A stretch of DNA of 64,000 nt from Neurospora intermedia (Eukaryota; Ascomycota; Sordariomycetes; Sordariales; Sordariaceae): assembly GCA_037102815.1 (NCBI GenBank), contig BTPP01000013.1:124001-188000 (forward strand). The letters are read 5' to 3'. The notes below the pieces were generated by a model. That model was not told where the DNA came from. It made no database searches and was given only the letters and a program-made list of their open reading frames with translations. Every line of letters begins with the position of its first letter. The stretch's first letter is position 1. The position numbers and the translations under genes were made by a program. This document shows, in pieces, positions 22,204-34,802 of this stretch.

Positions 22204-25200
22204 ATGGCGGACACAACAGCGAGCGACGCCGTCGTCCAGGCTTCGTATGCCGCCAAGCACAACCTGGCCCCCCATTTCATTGGCGGTAACAGGCTCGAGA
22301 ATGCCCCTCCCTCCAAGGTCAAGGACTTTGTGGCCTCCCACGATGGTCACACTGTCATCACCAACGTACGTTTCCTCGCTCTCCCGGCAGTCCAACGCAC
22401 ATTTCGCTAACATTTGCTTGTTTTCCAGGTCCTTATTGCCAACAACGGTATTGCTGCCGTCAAGGAGATCCGCTCAGTAAGGAAATGGGCATACGAAACA
22501 TTCGGCGACGAGCGCGCCATCAAGTTCACCGTTATGGCCACCCCCGAAGATCTGCAGGCCAACGCCGACTACATCAGGATGGCCGATCACTACGTTGAAG
22601 TCCCCGGCGGCACAAATAACCACAACTATGCCAACGTCGAGCTGATTGTGGATATTGCCGAGCGTATGGACGTCCACGCTGTGTGGGCTGGTTGGTGAGT
22701 AGACAAGAGTCCTGTCTCGGGCTTGATGGCATGAAAATACTGACTGTTCGAATAGGGGTCACGCCTCCGAAAACCCCAAGCTTCCCGAGTCCCTTGCGGC
22801 GTCCCCCAAGAAGATTGTCTTCATTGGTCCTCCGGGTTCTGCCATGCGCTCCCTTGGTGACAAGATTTCCTCGACAATTGTTGCCCAGCACGCCGACGTT
22901 CCCTGTATCCCTTGGTCTGGTACTGGTGTTAGCGAAGTCAAGGTCGACGACAATGGCATTGTTACGGTACCCGATGACGTTTACCTCAAGGGCTGCGTCA
23001 GCTCGTGGCAGGAGGGTCTGGAAAAGGCCAGAGAGATTGGTTTCCCAGTAATGATCAAGGCCTCGGAAGGTGGTGGTGGCAAGGGTATCCGCAAGGTCCT
23101 CAACGAGGACAACTTCGAGTCGCTCTACAACGCTGCCGCTAGCGAAATTCCCGGCTCGCCCATCTTTATCATGAAGCTCGCCGACAGTGCCAGGCATTTG
23201 GAGGTTCAGCTTCTTGCTGATCAGTACGGCAACAACATCTCCCTCTTCGGCAGAGATTGCTCGGTCCAGCGCAGACATCAAAAGATTATCGAAGAGGCCC
23301 CCGTCACCATCGCCAAGCCCATGACCTTCAAGGCCATGGAGGAGGCTGCTGTCCGTCTTGGTCGTCTCGTCGGTTACGTCTCGGCCGGTACCGTCGAGTA
23401 CCTTTACTCCCACGCCGATGACAAGTTCTACTTCCTCGAGTTGAACCCCCGTCTGCAGGTCGAGCATCCTACCACTGAAATGGTCAGTGGTGTCAACCTT
23501 CCGGCTGCTCAGCTCCAGGTTGCCATGGGTATTCCCCTCCACCGCATCCGCGACATCAGACTGCTCTACGGCGTCGACCCCAGGACTGCCAGCGAGATTG
23601 ACTTCGAGTTCAAGAACCCCGAGTCCGAGAAGACCCAGCGCAGGCCTACCCCCAAGGGCCACACCACTGCCTGCCGTATCACCTCCGAGGATCCCGGCGA
23701 GGGTTTCAAGCCATCCAACGGTGTGTTGCACGATCTCAACTTCCGTTCGAGCTCCAACGTCTGGGGTTACTTCTCCGTCGGTTCTGCCGGTGGTATTCAC
23801 AGTTTCTCCGACTCGCAGTTCGGTCACATCTTTGCCTATGGCGAGAACCGTGCCGCCTCGCGAAAGCACATGGTCGTTGCCCTCAAGGAATTGAGCATCC
23901 GCGGTGACTTCCGTACCACCGTCGAGTACCTCATCAAGCTTTTGGAGACTGAGGCCTTCGAGGAGAACACCATCACTACCGGCTGGCTCGATGAGCTTAT
24001 TTCCAAGAAGCTCACTGCTGAGCGTCCCGACCCCATTCTGGCCGTTGTTTGCGGTGCCGTCACCAAGGCCCACATTGCGAGCGAAGGCTGCATGACCGAG
24101 TACCGTGCTGGTCTGGAGAAGGGTCAGGTCCCCTCCAAGGACATCCTCAAGACTGTCTTCCCCGTCGACTTTATCTACGAGGGTTACCGCTACAAGTTCA
24201 CCGTCACCAGGTCGAGCGCCGATAGCTACCATCTCTTCATCAACGGCTCCAAGTGCACTGTCGGCGTTCGTGCTCTGAGCGATGGTGGACTCCTCATCCT
24301 TCTCAACGGCCGCAGTCACAACGTTTACTGGAAGGAAGAGGTCGCTGCTACCCGCATGTCGGTCGATAGCAAGACCTGTCTGCTGGAGCAGGAGAACGAT
24401 CCCACCCAGTTGCGCACCCCCTCTCCCGGTAAGCTCGTCAAGTACACCGTCGAGAACGGCGAACACGTCAGCGCCGGCCAGACCTTCGCTGAGGTCGAGG
24501 TCATGAAGATGTACATGCCTCTCATTGCCCAGGAGGATGGTATCGTCCAGCTTATCAAGCAGCCCGGCGCTACTCTCGAGGCCGGTGACATTCTTGGTAT
24601 CCTTGCTCTTGATGATCCCAGCCGTGTCAAGCAGGCCCAGCCTTTCCTCGGCCAGCTTCCCGAGTTTGGCGCCCCTGTTGTTGTCGGCAGCAAGCCCGCT
24701 CAGAGATTCCGCCTTCTCTATGACACTCTTCAGAACATCCTCATGGGCTACGACAACCAGATCATCATGCAACAGACCCTGAAGGATCTGATTGAGGTCC
24801 TTCGTGACCCCAAGCTCCCTTACAGCGAGTTCACCGCTCAATTCTCCGCCCTTCATGCTCGTATGCCTCAGAAGCTCGACGCCCAACTTACTCAGGTCCT
24901 CGAAAAGGCTTCTTCGCGTTCAGCCGAATTCCCTGCCCGCAATCTCGGCAAGGTCTTCCAGAAGTTCCTGGACGAGAACGTTGCCTCCAAGGTCGACGCT
25001 GAGCTGCTGAAGACCACTTTGGCCCCTCTCACCACCGTCATCGACCAGTACTCTGAGGGCCAGAAGGTCCATGAGCTCAATGTCATTCGCGATCTCCTTA
25101 CTTCTTACGTCGAGGTCGAGCGTCTCTTTTCTGGCCGTCGTCTGCAGGACGAGGAGGTTATCCTCAAGCTGCGTGATGAGAACAAGGAGGACATCAAGAA

Positions 25201-28200
25201 GGTTACCCAGACTGTTCTCTCTCACAGCAGGGTTGCGGCCAAGAACTCGCTCATTCTCGCGATTCTGGACGAGTACCGCCCCAACAAGCCCAACGTTGGC
25301 AACGTCAGCAAGTACCTTCGTCCCGTCCTTCGCAAGCTTGCCGAGCTCGAGTCTCGTCAGACTGCCAAGGTTTCCCTCAAGGCTCGTGAGATCTTGATCC
25401 AGTGCGCCCTGCCCTCTCTCGAGGAGAGAACCGCTCAGATGGAGCACATTCTTCGCTCCTCTGTTGTCGAGTCTCGCTACGGTGAGACTGGCTGGGATCA
25501 CCGTGAGCCTAGCTTGGACATCATCAAGGAGGTTGTGGACTCCAAGTACACTGTCTTTGATGTCTTGACCCTCTTCTTTGCCCACGAGGATCCTTGGGTG
25601 TCCCTCGCTGCCCTTGAGGTCTATGTGCGCCGCGCCTACCGCGCTTACGTTCTGAAGAAGATTGAGTACCATACCGATGAAACCGAGACTCCTTCCTTCT
25701 TGTCCTGGGATTTCTCTCTGCGCAAGCTTGGCCACTCCGAGTTCGGCCTGCCCATCCAGTCCGCTGCCCCCTCCACCCCGGGTACGCCTGTGGACAGCAC
25801 CTTCAAGCGCATCAGCTCTATCAGCGATATGTCCTACCTTTCCCACAAGACTCAGGATGAGCCTACCCGCAAGGGTGTGATCATTCCCTGCAAGTTCTTG
25901 GATGATGCGGATGAGCTCCTCAGTAGGGCTCTTGAGAAGCTCCCCGTGCTCGGAGCCCGCAAGAGAAACAGCGTGATTCCCGATCTCAATGAGAAGCGTA
26001 GACCTCCTCTTCAGCGCCTGGAGACCTTTGACGAGCTCTCCGCTGTCGTCAACGTTGCCGTCCGTGATGCCGAGGGTCGCAGCGACGAGGAGATTCTTAA
26101 GGAGATTCTTCCTCTTGTGCACCAACACAGGGAGGACCTGTTTGCCCGCCGGGTCCGCCGCATCACATTCGTCTGTGGTCGCAACGATGGCTCCTACCCT
26201 GGCTACTTCACTTTCCGTGGGCCTGAGTACGTTGAGGACGATAGCATCCGTCACAGCGAGCCTGCTCTTGCGTTCCAGCTCGAGCTCGGACGTCTGTCCA
26301 AGTTCAAGATCAAGCCTGTCTTCACCGAGAACAAGAACATCCATGTGTACGAGGCGATTGGCAAGGGTGTCGAGACCGACAAGCGCTACTTCACTCGCGC
26401 TGTCATTCGTCCCGGCCGTCTGAGGGACGAGATTCCTACTGCCGAATACCTCATCTCGGAGGCCGATCGCGTCATCAACGACATTTTCGATGCTCTTGAG
26501 ATTATCGGCAATAACAATTCCGATCTCAACCACATGTTCTTGAACTTCACTCCGGTCTTCCAGCTTCAGCCCGAGGAAGTTGAGCACTCCCTTCAGGGCT
26601 TCCTTGACCGCTTCGGCCCTCGCGGCTGGCGCCTCCGTGTTGCCCAGGTCGAGATTCGCATCATCTGCACTGACCCTGCTACTGGCATGCCCTACCCGTT
26701 GCGTGTTATCATCACCAACACCTCCGGCTATGTCATCCAGGTCGAGCTTTACGCCGAGCGCAAGTCTGAGAAGGGCGAGTGGGTGTTCCACTCCATCGGT
26801 GGCACCACCAAGATCGGCTCCATGCACTTGCTGCCGGTCAACACGCCTTACCCCACGAAGAACTGGCTCCAGCCAAAGCGTTACAAGGCTCACCTCATGG
26901 GCACCCAGTACGTCTATGACTTCCCTGAGCTCTTCCGCCAGGCCATCCAGAACAGCTGGGCCAAGGCTGTCCGGATGGACTCGTCTCTTGCCGACAAGCA
27001 GCCCCCTGTTGGCGAGTGCATTGAGTTCAGCGAGCTCGTGCTTGATGACCACGACAACTTGATCGAGGTTTCGCGTGAGCCTGGCACCAACACTTGCGGC
27101 ATGGTTGGATGGCTCATCCGTGCGAGGACCCCCGAGTACCCCAACGGTCGCAAGTTCGTTGTTGTCGCCAACGACATCACCTTCAACATCGGCTCTTTCG
27201 GCCCCAAGGAGGACAACTTCTTCTTCAAGTGCACTGAGCTTGCCCGTAAGCTGGGTATTCCTCGCATCTACCTGTCCGCCAACTCGGGTGCCCGCTTGGG
27301 TCTCGCTACCGAGCTTATGCCTCACTTCAGCGTTGCCTGGAACGACCCCAGCAAGCCCGAGGCTGGCTTCAAGTACCTCTACCTCGACGATGCGGGCAAG
27401 AAGCGCTTCGAGAACACTGTCATCACCGAGGAGATTACCGAAGGAGATGAGAAGCGCCACAAGATTGTCACAATCGTTGGTGCTGAGGATGGTCTTGGTG
27501 TTGAGTGCTTGCGTGGCTCTGGTCTCATTGCCGGTGCCACCAGCAGGGCCTACAACGATATCTTTACTTGCACGCTCGTCACCTGCCGCTCCGTTGGTAT
27601 TGGTGCTTACCTTGTCCGTCTTGGTCAGCGTGCTGTCCAGATTGAGGGCCAGCCCATCATCCTCACCGGTGCCCCTGCCCTCAACAACGTCTTGGGTCGC
27701 CAGGTCTACACCTCCAACCTGCAGCTTGGTGGTACTCAGATCATGTACCGCAACGGTGTCTCCCACTTGACCGCCAACGATGACTTTGCTGGTGTCTCCA
27801 AGATCGTCGAGTGGATGTCGTTTGTCCCTGACAAGCGCAATAACCCTGTGCCTATCAGCGTCAGTGTCGACACTTGGGATCGTGACGTTGTCTACACCCC
27901 TCCTCAGAAGCAGCCTTACGACGTCAGGTGGATGATTGGCGGCAAGGAGGACGAGAACGGCTACCAGCCCGGTCTCTTCGACAAGGACTCCTTCGTCGAG
28001 ACCCTTGGTGGATGGGCCAGGACTGTCGTCGTCGGTCGCGCTCGCCTCGGCGGTATCCCCATGGGTGTCATCGCTGTCGAGACCCGCTCTGTTGAGAACA
28101 TCACTCCTGCCGATCCCGCCAACCCTGACTCGATTGAGCAGGTGGCCAACGAGGCTGGTGGTGTCTGGTACCCCAACTCCGCCTTCAAGACCGCCCAGGC

Positions 28201-29155
28201 CATTAACGACTTCAACAATGGCGAGCAGCTTCCGCTCATGATCCTTGCCAACTGGCGTGGTTTCTCTGGTGGTCAGCGCGACATGTACAATGAGGTTCTC
28301 AAGTACGGTTCTTTCATCGTCGACGCCCTCGTCAAGTTCGAGCAGCCTGTCTTCATCTACATTCCTCCCTTCGGCGAGCTTCGTGGTGGTTCGTGGGTCG
28401 TCGTCGATCCCACCATCAACCCTGTCGCCATGGAGATGTATGCCGATGTGGATGCTCGCGGTGGTGTTTTGGAGCCTGAGGGTATCATTGGTATCAAGTA
28501 CCGCAAGGACAAGCAGCTTGAGACTATGGCCCGCCTTGACCCCATCTATGCCGACCTCAAGAGGCAGAGCGCCGATGCCAGCCTCCCCAAGGAGGAGTCC
28601 GATGCGATCAAGCAGAAGATGACTGAGCGCGAGCAGCAGCTTCTGCCCGTTTATGCTCAGATCAGCGTGCAGTTCGCCGATCTCCACGATCGCGCTGGTC
28701 GCATGAAGGCCAAGGGTGTCATCCGCGAGGTCCTTGAGTGGCAGAACGCCCGCCGCTTCTTCTACTGGCGTGTGCGCAGAAGACTCAACGAGGAGTACAT
28801 TCTCCGTCGCATCATCTCCGCTACTACCCCTGGCGGTGCCCCAAGCAAGGCTCTCACTGCCAGCTCTACCAAGGAGCGCGCTCGCCACCTCCAGCTTCTC
28901 CAGGCCTGGAGCGGCATTGAGAAGTTCGACACCGCCGACCGCGAGGTTGCCGTCTGGTACGAGGAGAACCGCCACCTGGTCCAGACTAAGATCGATGCCC
29001 TCAAGGCCGAGGCGATCACCACGGAGATGCGCGACCTCATCCGCGCTGCCTCCAAGGGCTCTGATGACGCTGCCTGGAAGGGTGTCCGTGATATCCTGAG
29101 CGTTATGCCGGTTGAGGAGAGAGAGAAGGTCGTCAAGTACCTTACTACTCTCTAA
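22204..29155 (+). CDS. ACC1: Acetyl-CoA carboxylase, cytosolic multifunctional enzyme
   Basis: This enzyme makes malonyl-CoA from acetyl-CoA, bicarbonate and ATP, the committed step of fatty-acid synthesis. Exons are 22,204-22,365, 22,429-22,694 and 22,756-29,155, giving 2,275 aa, close to yeast Acc1. Introns of 63 and 61 nt have GT-AG ends and CTAAC/CTGAC branch sites. Biotin carboxylase covers about residues 50-560, with an ATP-grasp glycine loop GGGGKGI near 247. The biotin carrier domain carries EVMKM with the biotinyl lysine at K727. A central domain spans about 780-1,490. The carboxyltransferase domain (about 1,490-2,200) shows NSGARLG and [20 protein letters not shown] (1,160-1,171) aligns with the yeast Snf1 site, placing the serine at S1164, so nutrient control is likely. 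Codon use is strongly biased to C-ending codons, pointing to high expression. No lesion is seen. Confidence 0.99.
22366..22428 (+). other. ACC1 intron 1 (63 nt)
   Basis: The donor is GTACGT, the branch GCTAAC and the acceptor TTCCAG. Splicing joins the residues ending in VITN to [13 protein letters not shown], the conserved start of the biotin carboxylase fold. Confidence 0.93.
22695..22755 (+). other. ACC1 intron 2 (61 nt)
   Basis: The donor is GTGAGT, the branch TACTGAC and the acceptor GAATAG. Splicing restores the conserved run [15 protein letters not shown] across the junction. Confidence 0.93.
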
Positions 29156-30930
29156 GTTCGTCTGAGGGTGGAAGAAGTTGGGAGGTTTAGAGACGGTAGA
29201 GATGGCATTTTTTGAGGCATGGTCGGAGTTGTGGTGGAGACGTATTACAAGTTTTTATATCATGATCTCTCTTATGGGTTCTGTCTTCTTTCTTATCGAG
29301 CGGTTATAAAAGGAGTTATGAGAATACAAATATGGTAGATGTCACGGTGGATTGAGCGTTGGAGGGCGCTCAAACCTACCTGGTATCCCACCTGGGCGAA
29401 CAAGCGAATGGAATAGGACGGCAATAGTCATTATTATTTGCATATCGGTAGTTGTGTAGTTAATGCTAGCAACATGAATCCATTGACCAACTTTGGTTTT
29501 TGCTTTGTCGTGATGTTAGCCGATGCTGAGATGTCGAGCGCTCCGATGTTGGATCAATCGGCCCGCTTCAGCACAACAGGCTCAGTCTGGTTGGTGCAAG
29601 CTCCCAATCGGCTGCTTTGCATTTACGTTACCGTACTAACGGACTGTTACTAAATACCCCGCGAAATGAGTTAAGGCCGCATCTTATTTTTGTTTGCCAT
29701 CTTTTGGATTGTACTTCGCGTTTTCGAATCATCAACGACAAGTCATTGATACTTATTGGAACTTGGTTCCGCTTAAAGAAGGGTTTTCGTGCGTAACTGA
29801 AATAAATAGGTCGATAGTTTGAACTGGGGTCATTTTCGTACAGCATGTGCTACTGTCAGCGTCCTTGTCGCTGAGTGTCTTGCTTGTGTTCAACAGAGGG
29901 ATTTGACCACTTCCCTATTGTCACCTTCGCAGCCTTGCTGATTTTCCTGCCAAGTTCGACCAGTACTTACTATGCTGAGAACTATAGCAACAATTGACTT
30001 CATTCAAATATTCTATAGAGTTCTTGTGAGACAGGGGTGGTGAGGGTTCTCGTCGGTTTTTACACATTACCTATGTATTAATATATCACAACAATGATAG
30101 ACATAGACAAGAATGAAAACCAAGCATGAAAGCATTTATTTATATAACCTGATAAAAAAGATTTGATGCGGAGAAAAGGTCCGGTTTATGATCTAGATCG
30201 GGAACTACATGTACTAATAAAACCCGGAGAAAATCCAGATCTTAATCCTGGCAGTCAAGTTCCAGCGTTAACGTCAGTCGATTGAAGGTACACGTAGCTA
30301 AGGTATTGGAGAGAACAAAATATGTCGTTTTGGACTTTCGAAGTCTGGTAGTTTTGCTTCCCAGGCGATGACTACAAGAAGACCGCCAACAACTTAGACT
30401 TTGTTGTTAAATTTTAGACTCTATAGATGATATTCGTGAATGATAGATAGCCGTTAGAGTGATCGAAAGATCTAACAGTTTTACAAGTTGCAGACGGCAT
30501 CACCACTCAATGACGCATAGATTCAAGAAGTCTATTTAAAGAATGTGCTTTCCAGGGACGAAGAGGAAAGAAGCAATATGTCTTAGACACTCATTCTTAT
30601 CTTTACTTGTCTACTAGCTACCTTTTCACACGTTCTATATACTGTTCTATTCGTCTATGAACGCTTTACATACACACTCATATCAATTCACTCTCAGCCT
30701 GTTAAGTTACATACCATTCTTAACTGTCAAGGAGACAGCGACTTTGACCTCTTCATCATTCCGTCGATCGATACCTTCCAACAGTTGTGTTCTAACAGTA
30801 TTATCACAAGACAACAGAACTCGCATCTGCCAAACTACGACAAACCAATCTTGCACCCTAAGCGAAACCACGTCCTCCCAACAACAGCCAACAACAACTT
30901 GTTACCTAGTGTACCTCCAGACACTACAGA
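29156..30930. other. Intergenic: ACC1 3' UTR and leader of the next gene
   Basis: The first few hundred bases should be the ACC1 3' UTR. From about 29,850 to 30,600 the DNA is moderately AT-rich without open frames of note. A frame at 30,657-31,148 lies in another phase and ends inside the next gene. I treat its first part as leader of the gene at 30,931. Confidence 0.5.
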
Positions 30931-31257
30931 ATGTCTCACTCCATAACCCTCTCCCCAGCCAGAGCAGAGCTCAACTTCCTCCTCCACTCCCACGCCCAAA
31001 AGAAGAAAGTCAAGATCATCGAAGCACCGCATACCTCTATCAATTCATCCCGCCATCGACATCGAGAAATATCATCACTTTCCGTCGAACGCTACCGCTG
31101 CGAAGGCATAATCATCCACCACCCAACAACAACAAAAGACGCCGATGACAAATCACACGCACTGCTCGAGCACATGCAGGTTCCTCAGAGGGAATCAAAT
31201 TTCCTTCCGCTAGTTCGGCCGCTCACGCCTTATTACCCACGGCGCGAGGAGGAAGAT

Positions 31258-31289
<32 letters not shown>

Positions 31290-31455
31290 TGGAAAGAAGA
31301 AGAAGGGGGTTCGTTGGACGGATCCTTTGGAAAGACCGGCTACAGGGAAGGGATATCCGGTGGTGGTGCGCGTGAGGTCGGTTCTTAAGAAGACGGATGC
31401 GGTGGTGGGCGGGAACATGAACATGAAGAGCAGGAAGTGGTGGTACTTGAGGTAG
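30931..31455 (+). CDS. Small hypothetical protein with polyglutamine tract
   Basis: This is a single-exon frame of 174 aa. I do not recognise the family. The start ATG follows a C/A-rich leader and has an A at -3. The N-terminal half is Ser/His/Arg-rich. A run of ten glutamines encoded by pure CAG lies at about residues 110-119, followed by the basic run GKKKKGVRW. The C-terminus VRVRSVLKKTDAV is also basic. The protein looks mostly disordered and could be nuclear, by inference from composition only. Gene status rests on the open frame, the leader composition and the coding-like C-terminus. A shorter or spliced model is possible. Confidence 0.5.
31258..31287 (+). repeat. (CAG)10 microsatellite in coding sequence
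   Basis: Ten uninterrupted CAG units encode glutamine within the frame at 30,931-31,455. Length variation between strains would not shift the frame. Confidence 0.95.
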
Positions 31456-31790
31456 TGAAGGGGAGCATGAAGAAAAACGGCCAGTCAGTTGAATGGGGGT
31501 GGACAGGCGACCTTTCATTGTGCGATGGTACAAGCCATCTGGTATTCCTAGGACTACCTTGAGGTAGGTAGGAATGTCCCGAAGTCAGAGTCGTCGTTGA
31601 GTTGAGAGTTTTCTTGGGACGTCCTACTTCTTCGTCAGCGTCGGTGCCAGAAGTTATGTGCAGTAAGTTCCACTTGGTTCTGCCACCCCCTTCCCAAAAG
31701 AACTTGACCTCGCTAACAACTACCTAGTAACAACAAGCGGAATACCTAGGTAGGGCTGCATTTAGGTAGCTAGCTACACTCCAGTCCTCA
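31456..31790. other. Convergent intergenic spacer
   Basis: This spacer lies between the 3' ends of the polyQ gene (+) and the F-box gene (-). It contains several GGTAGGTA / CCTAGGTA-type short repeats (for example near 31,560 and 31,747) that recur elsewhere in the window. No gene is seen. Confidence 0.5.
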
Positions 31791-33613
31791 TTACGGCACC
31801 CCGCTTCTTCTTCTTCTCCTCTCCCTTTCCTCGTAGGGCCATATTCCCCCTCTCGGCTCAATTTCACAGGGCTCCGGATTAGCATAATTGCTCCTCCATG
31901 CCAAGAGAGGAATCACCCCCTTGATCCTCCTATGCAAGATATTCCAGTTCCGGACCGCTTGCTCAGGAAAAGGACGCCAGTAAACAGGTAGCAAATGGAA
32001 CTTTCCGAACTCTCGACCGAGGCGGCTATACAAGCGCTTGCTGTCAAAAAGATCAAGATTGCAATACAATTCCTTGGCTGCCTTGCAGTCCGCGAGCTCC
32101 AACCACTCGCTTGAAGCCCGGCGGTAACGAATAACGTGGAAGAGCAGCGAAGTAGAATCATCGCCATTCAGGTCCTTGAACCGACGCTTGTCGATGGGTT
32201 TGCCTGTGTTGAATGGGGGGAGGCGGAAGCTGATATCGAGCTTTTGAAGTTTGGGCATGTGGAGCATGCCTTGGGACATCGCCACCATCAAGTTGTTGAA
32301 GTCGGGGGTTGAGGAGCGCAGGAAATCGTTGATCCGCCACACCACGCGTAACATGTTTGGGTTTATGTACCATGTTCCGGTGGAGGTCCAGTTTGTTGTT
32401 TCGATATGGAGGTTTTCCAGACGAGGCCAGTAAGGCTGTTGTTCATTGCCTGGTGCTTGTGCCTTGCGGCTTATGAAGAGATCGGGGGTCACTGTGAATA
32501 TCCCGATGATTTGTAGGGAAACCAGCTGTTGGGACAACGTGCGGATTGCTACGTTGAGAGGTTCTTCACGTGAATCTTCGGACTGGGTTAGAGGTGTCTT
32601 TAGGAACTCTCGCAGAGCAAATGACTCGTAGTTGAAAGGCCCGATCCACAGCGAAAGGGATGATAGGTTCTTAAACACCTCGCCATGAAGAGCTTCACAA
32701 ATGCCTAGTAGGTAGATCTTTGAGTCAGTAACAGTGTTCTTTCAACCGTGAATCACTTCCACATACCTGTACGATGTTTTGTCCTTTGCTGGCCTTGGTC
32801 CAGGAACTCGTACAGTTCCCAAACAACGTCATCGATTGTTGGAAATTTGGTCAAGATGTCCGACATCCATGCCGGTGCAATCTCTGCTGGCTCCAGAAAG
32901 ACATGTTTGCGTGGCCTTATCAACCTTAGGTTTATATCCTCGTCATATGTAATCTGTAAATTTGTCACACCCGGGCACGTCGGCAGATTATTGATATCCG
33001 ACGGCGCTCCCCAATTTCCTCTCTCCGCTCCCAACAGCGGGCGTAAGTTGACGATGTTGATTTGTAGAAACAACGGTGCCTTGGCCATTGAAGAAGCCAG
33101 GGCACTCGGCTAAGGTAGGGCTCCAGTATGGTTAGTATTGGAACTAAACATGGAACCATAGGAACCAGAAGACAATGAAACTCATCAGCTCCCTTCACTT
33201 ACCCGAATGAGGTTGACAAGTCGGAGGATGCTGCCAATTTTTGAAATGACTCCTCGGTCGCTAACAACCGGAAAGAGTGTATGTGTGGCTCTATTAAGGT
33301 AGTCGAGGTTGATGTTGCATTTGATGTAGCGAACGGAGTTACGGCGATGGGGGTTGCGGGCCATGATTTGTCTCAACATGAGTTCATCTTCCGGTGACCG
33401 AATTTTGACAAGTGTGAAGATCTTCTTCTCGATGGCACGTTGCCACGGAAGTGAAATGGTGGCATAAGCTGCCGCGCTCAATGAGTCGCGTTGCCGCCAT
33501 GTTGCTTCCTGCTGTCTTGCATCGAGAGTTGCGGTGTTATCCCACGCTGTGAACAGGACTGGGAAGAGATGGCGGGCAACACGGTCGACGACCTCTTGGG
33601 GGAGTCTGTCCAT
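31791..33613 (-). CDS. F-box-type protein
   Basis: This is probably a substrate adaptor of an SCF ubiquitin ligase; its target is unknown. I model three exons, 33,613-33,203, 33,109-32,767 and 32,704-31,791, giving 555 aa. Intron 1 (93 nt) runs GTAAGT...CTTAG, and intron 2 (62 nt) runs GTATGT...ACTAG with an ACTGAC branch. Both junctions keep frame (phases 0 and 1) and read smoothly, for example LVNLIR followed by PSALASS. The start MDRLPQEVVDRVARHL is a classic fungal F-box opening at residues 1-45. The rest shows the tryptophan-rich pattern of large fungal F-box families, for example WPRLENLHIETTNW. I see no leucine-rich or WD repeats of clear type. The last residues are Arg-rich. Gene status is strong; the function is inferred from the F-box alone. 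Confidence 0.82.
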
Positions 33614-34802
33614 GGTTGTAAAGATGGAAACTTTTGATCTCAATAGCGAGGAGGATTAACAGAACTGCGAGTGAGTGTCAAAGAGACGTCAGAAACTTAT
33701 GCAGAAATTTTGACTAGAGGTCAGGATAATAATGGTAAAGTGACGGATGTGAGCAGAAAGTACGAAGAGAAGGTAGATACTCCGAGATGAAAACAGGATT
33801 GTGCTAAGACCGGGCAAACGACAGGAAGAGGGAGCAGGATAGGCCTATTGGGTCAAGGGGACGAATTACTTGGCGTACCGAGTCTCCGTTGCACAGCTGG
33901 GCCAGCGATTGAGTCATGGCATTGGGCAATCGGCAGGGTACCTAGATAATAGCTTTGCGCTGTTGAGTGATCAGAATGTAAGATTGTAATATACTGCCCA
34001 GTCTTATTGTGGCGAGAGATGAACTGAAGGAAGGGAAATTTGGTGCGAGTGCTGTATATATAGAAGGGAAGGACCGGCGCCGTGGATGCCTGCCAAACGA
34101 ATGAAGAATATGGTAGGTACCTAGGTAAGGAAGTCGCGGTCATTTTATGACGTGGACTGCCTCGGGCAGCGCATACCTCTACAGTAGCTAGCACTCTTTG
34201 CTCGGTGAAAGCGGGCCAAGAGCTCAGTGGATGTCTGTTACTCCACTAACAAATCGTCACCTTGCAACGAAGAGTCCCTGATATGACTGCATCTCATTCC
34301 GCGATAACCCTATCATTTCTAACTAACCACGATATTTGGCTCCGAAACGGGAAGTTTCTATTCTAGTCACAGGACATCAACTTGAACACCAGGACGTAAA
34401 AGGCCCAGCCTCGAATAATCTTACTATTCTATCTCTAGCACGTGAGCCCCAAGTGTGGGCGTTAAGAATGAGGACGACACAAAATACGTCCGCATTACTG
34501 TTGCCCACTCTATATAGCCGTGCCAGCCGGCTTTATCCAAGTTTCCGACCCAAAAATCCTCCCGACCCCATCAAATTCAGTGAACCTAGGCCAACCCATT
34601 AAACTTCCAACCTTGCCTCCCGGTAGTTATCCGTAGAAAGTCCAAAACACCGTATGACGCCTTGAAGAACTCCACGAATCCCGACCCAGCACCGTACGGC
34701 AGATAGTGCTATGTAAATCGACTTCTCGTTCAGGCCCCTTCCAGCCTTCCATCCTCCCAGCAACAAGAAGAGCAAAAGTCTAATCCGATAAACCCAAGGG
34801 CA
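33614..34802. other. Intergenic, upstream of the F-box gene
   Basis: This stretch presumably carries the F-box promoter and the 3' UTR of the gene at 34,803. Short frames (33,853-34,194 on -, 34,336-34,602 on +) have no motif support. A GGTAGGTACCTAGGTAAGG run lies at about 34,112. Confidence 0.45.

Noticed and set aside
22574-28975. Two very long minus-strand frames (770 and 1,351 codons) opposite ACC1
   Set aside because: They mirror ACC1's strong codon bias, which rarely leaves stop codons on the opposite strand. Their translations lack domain motifs, and real introns and domains are on the plus strand.
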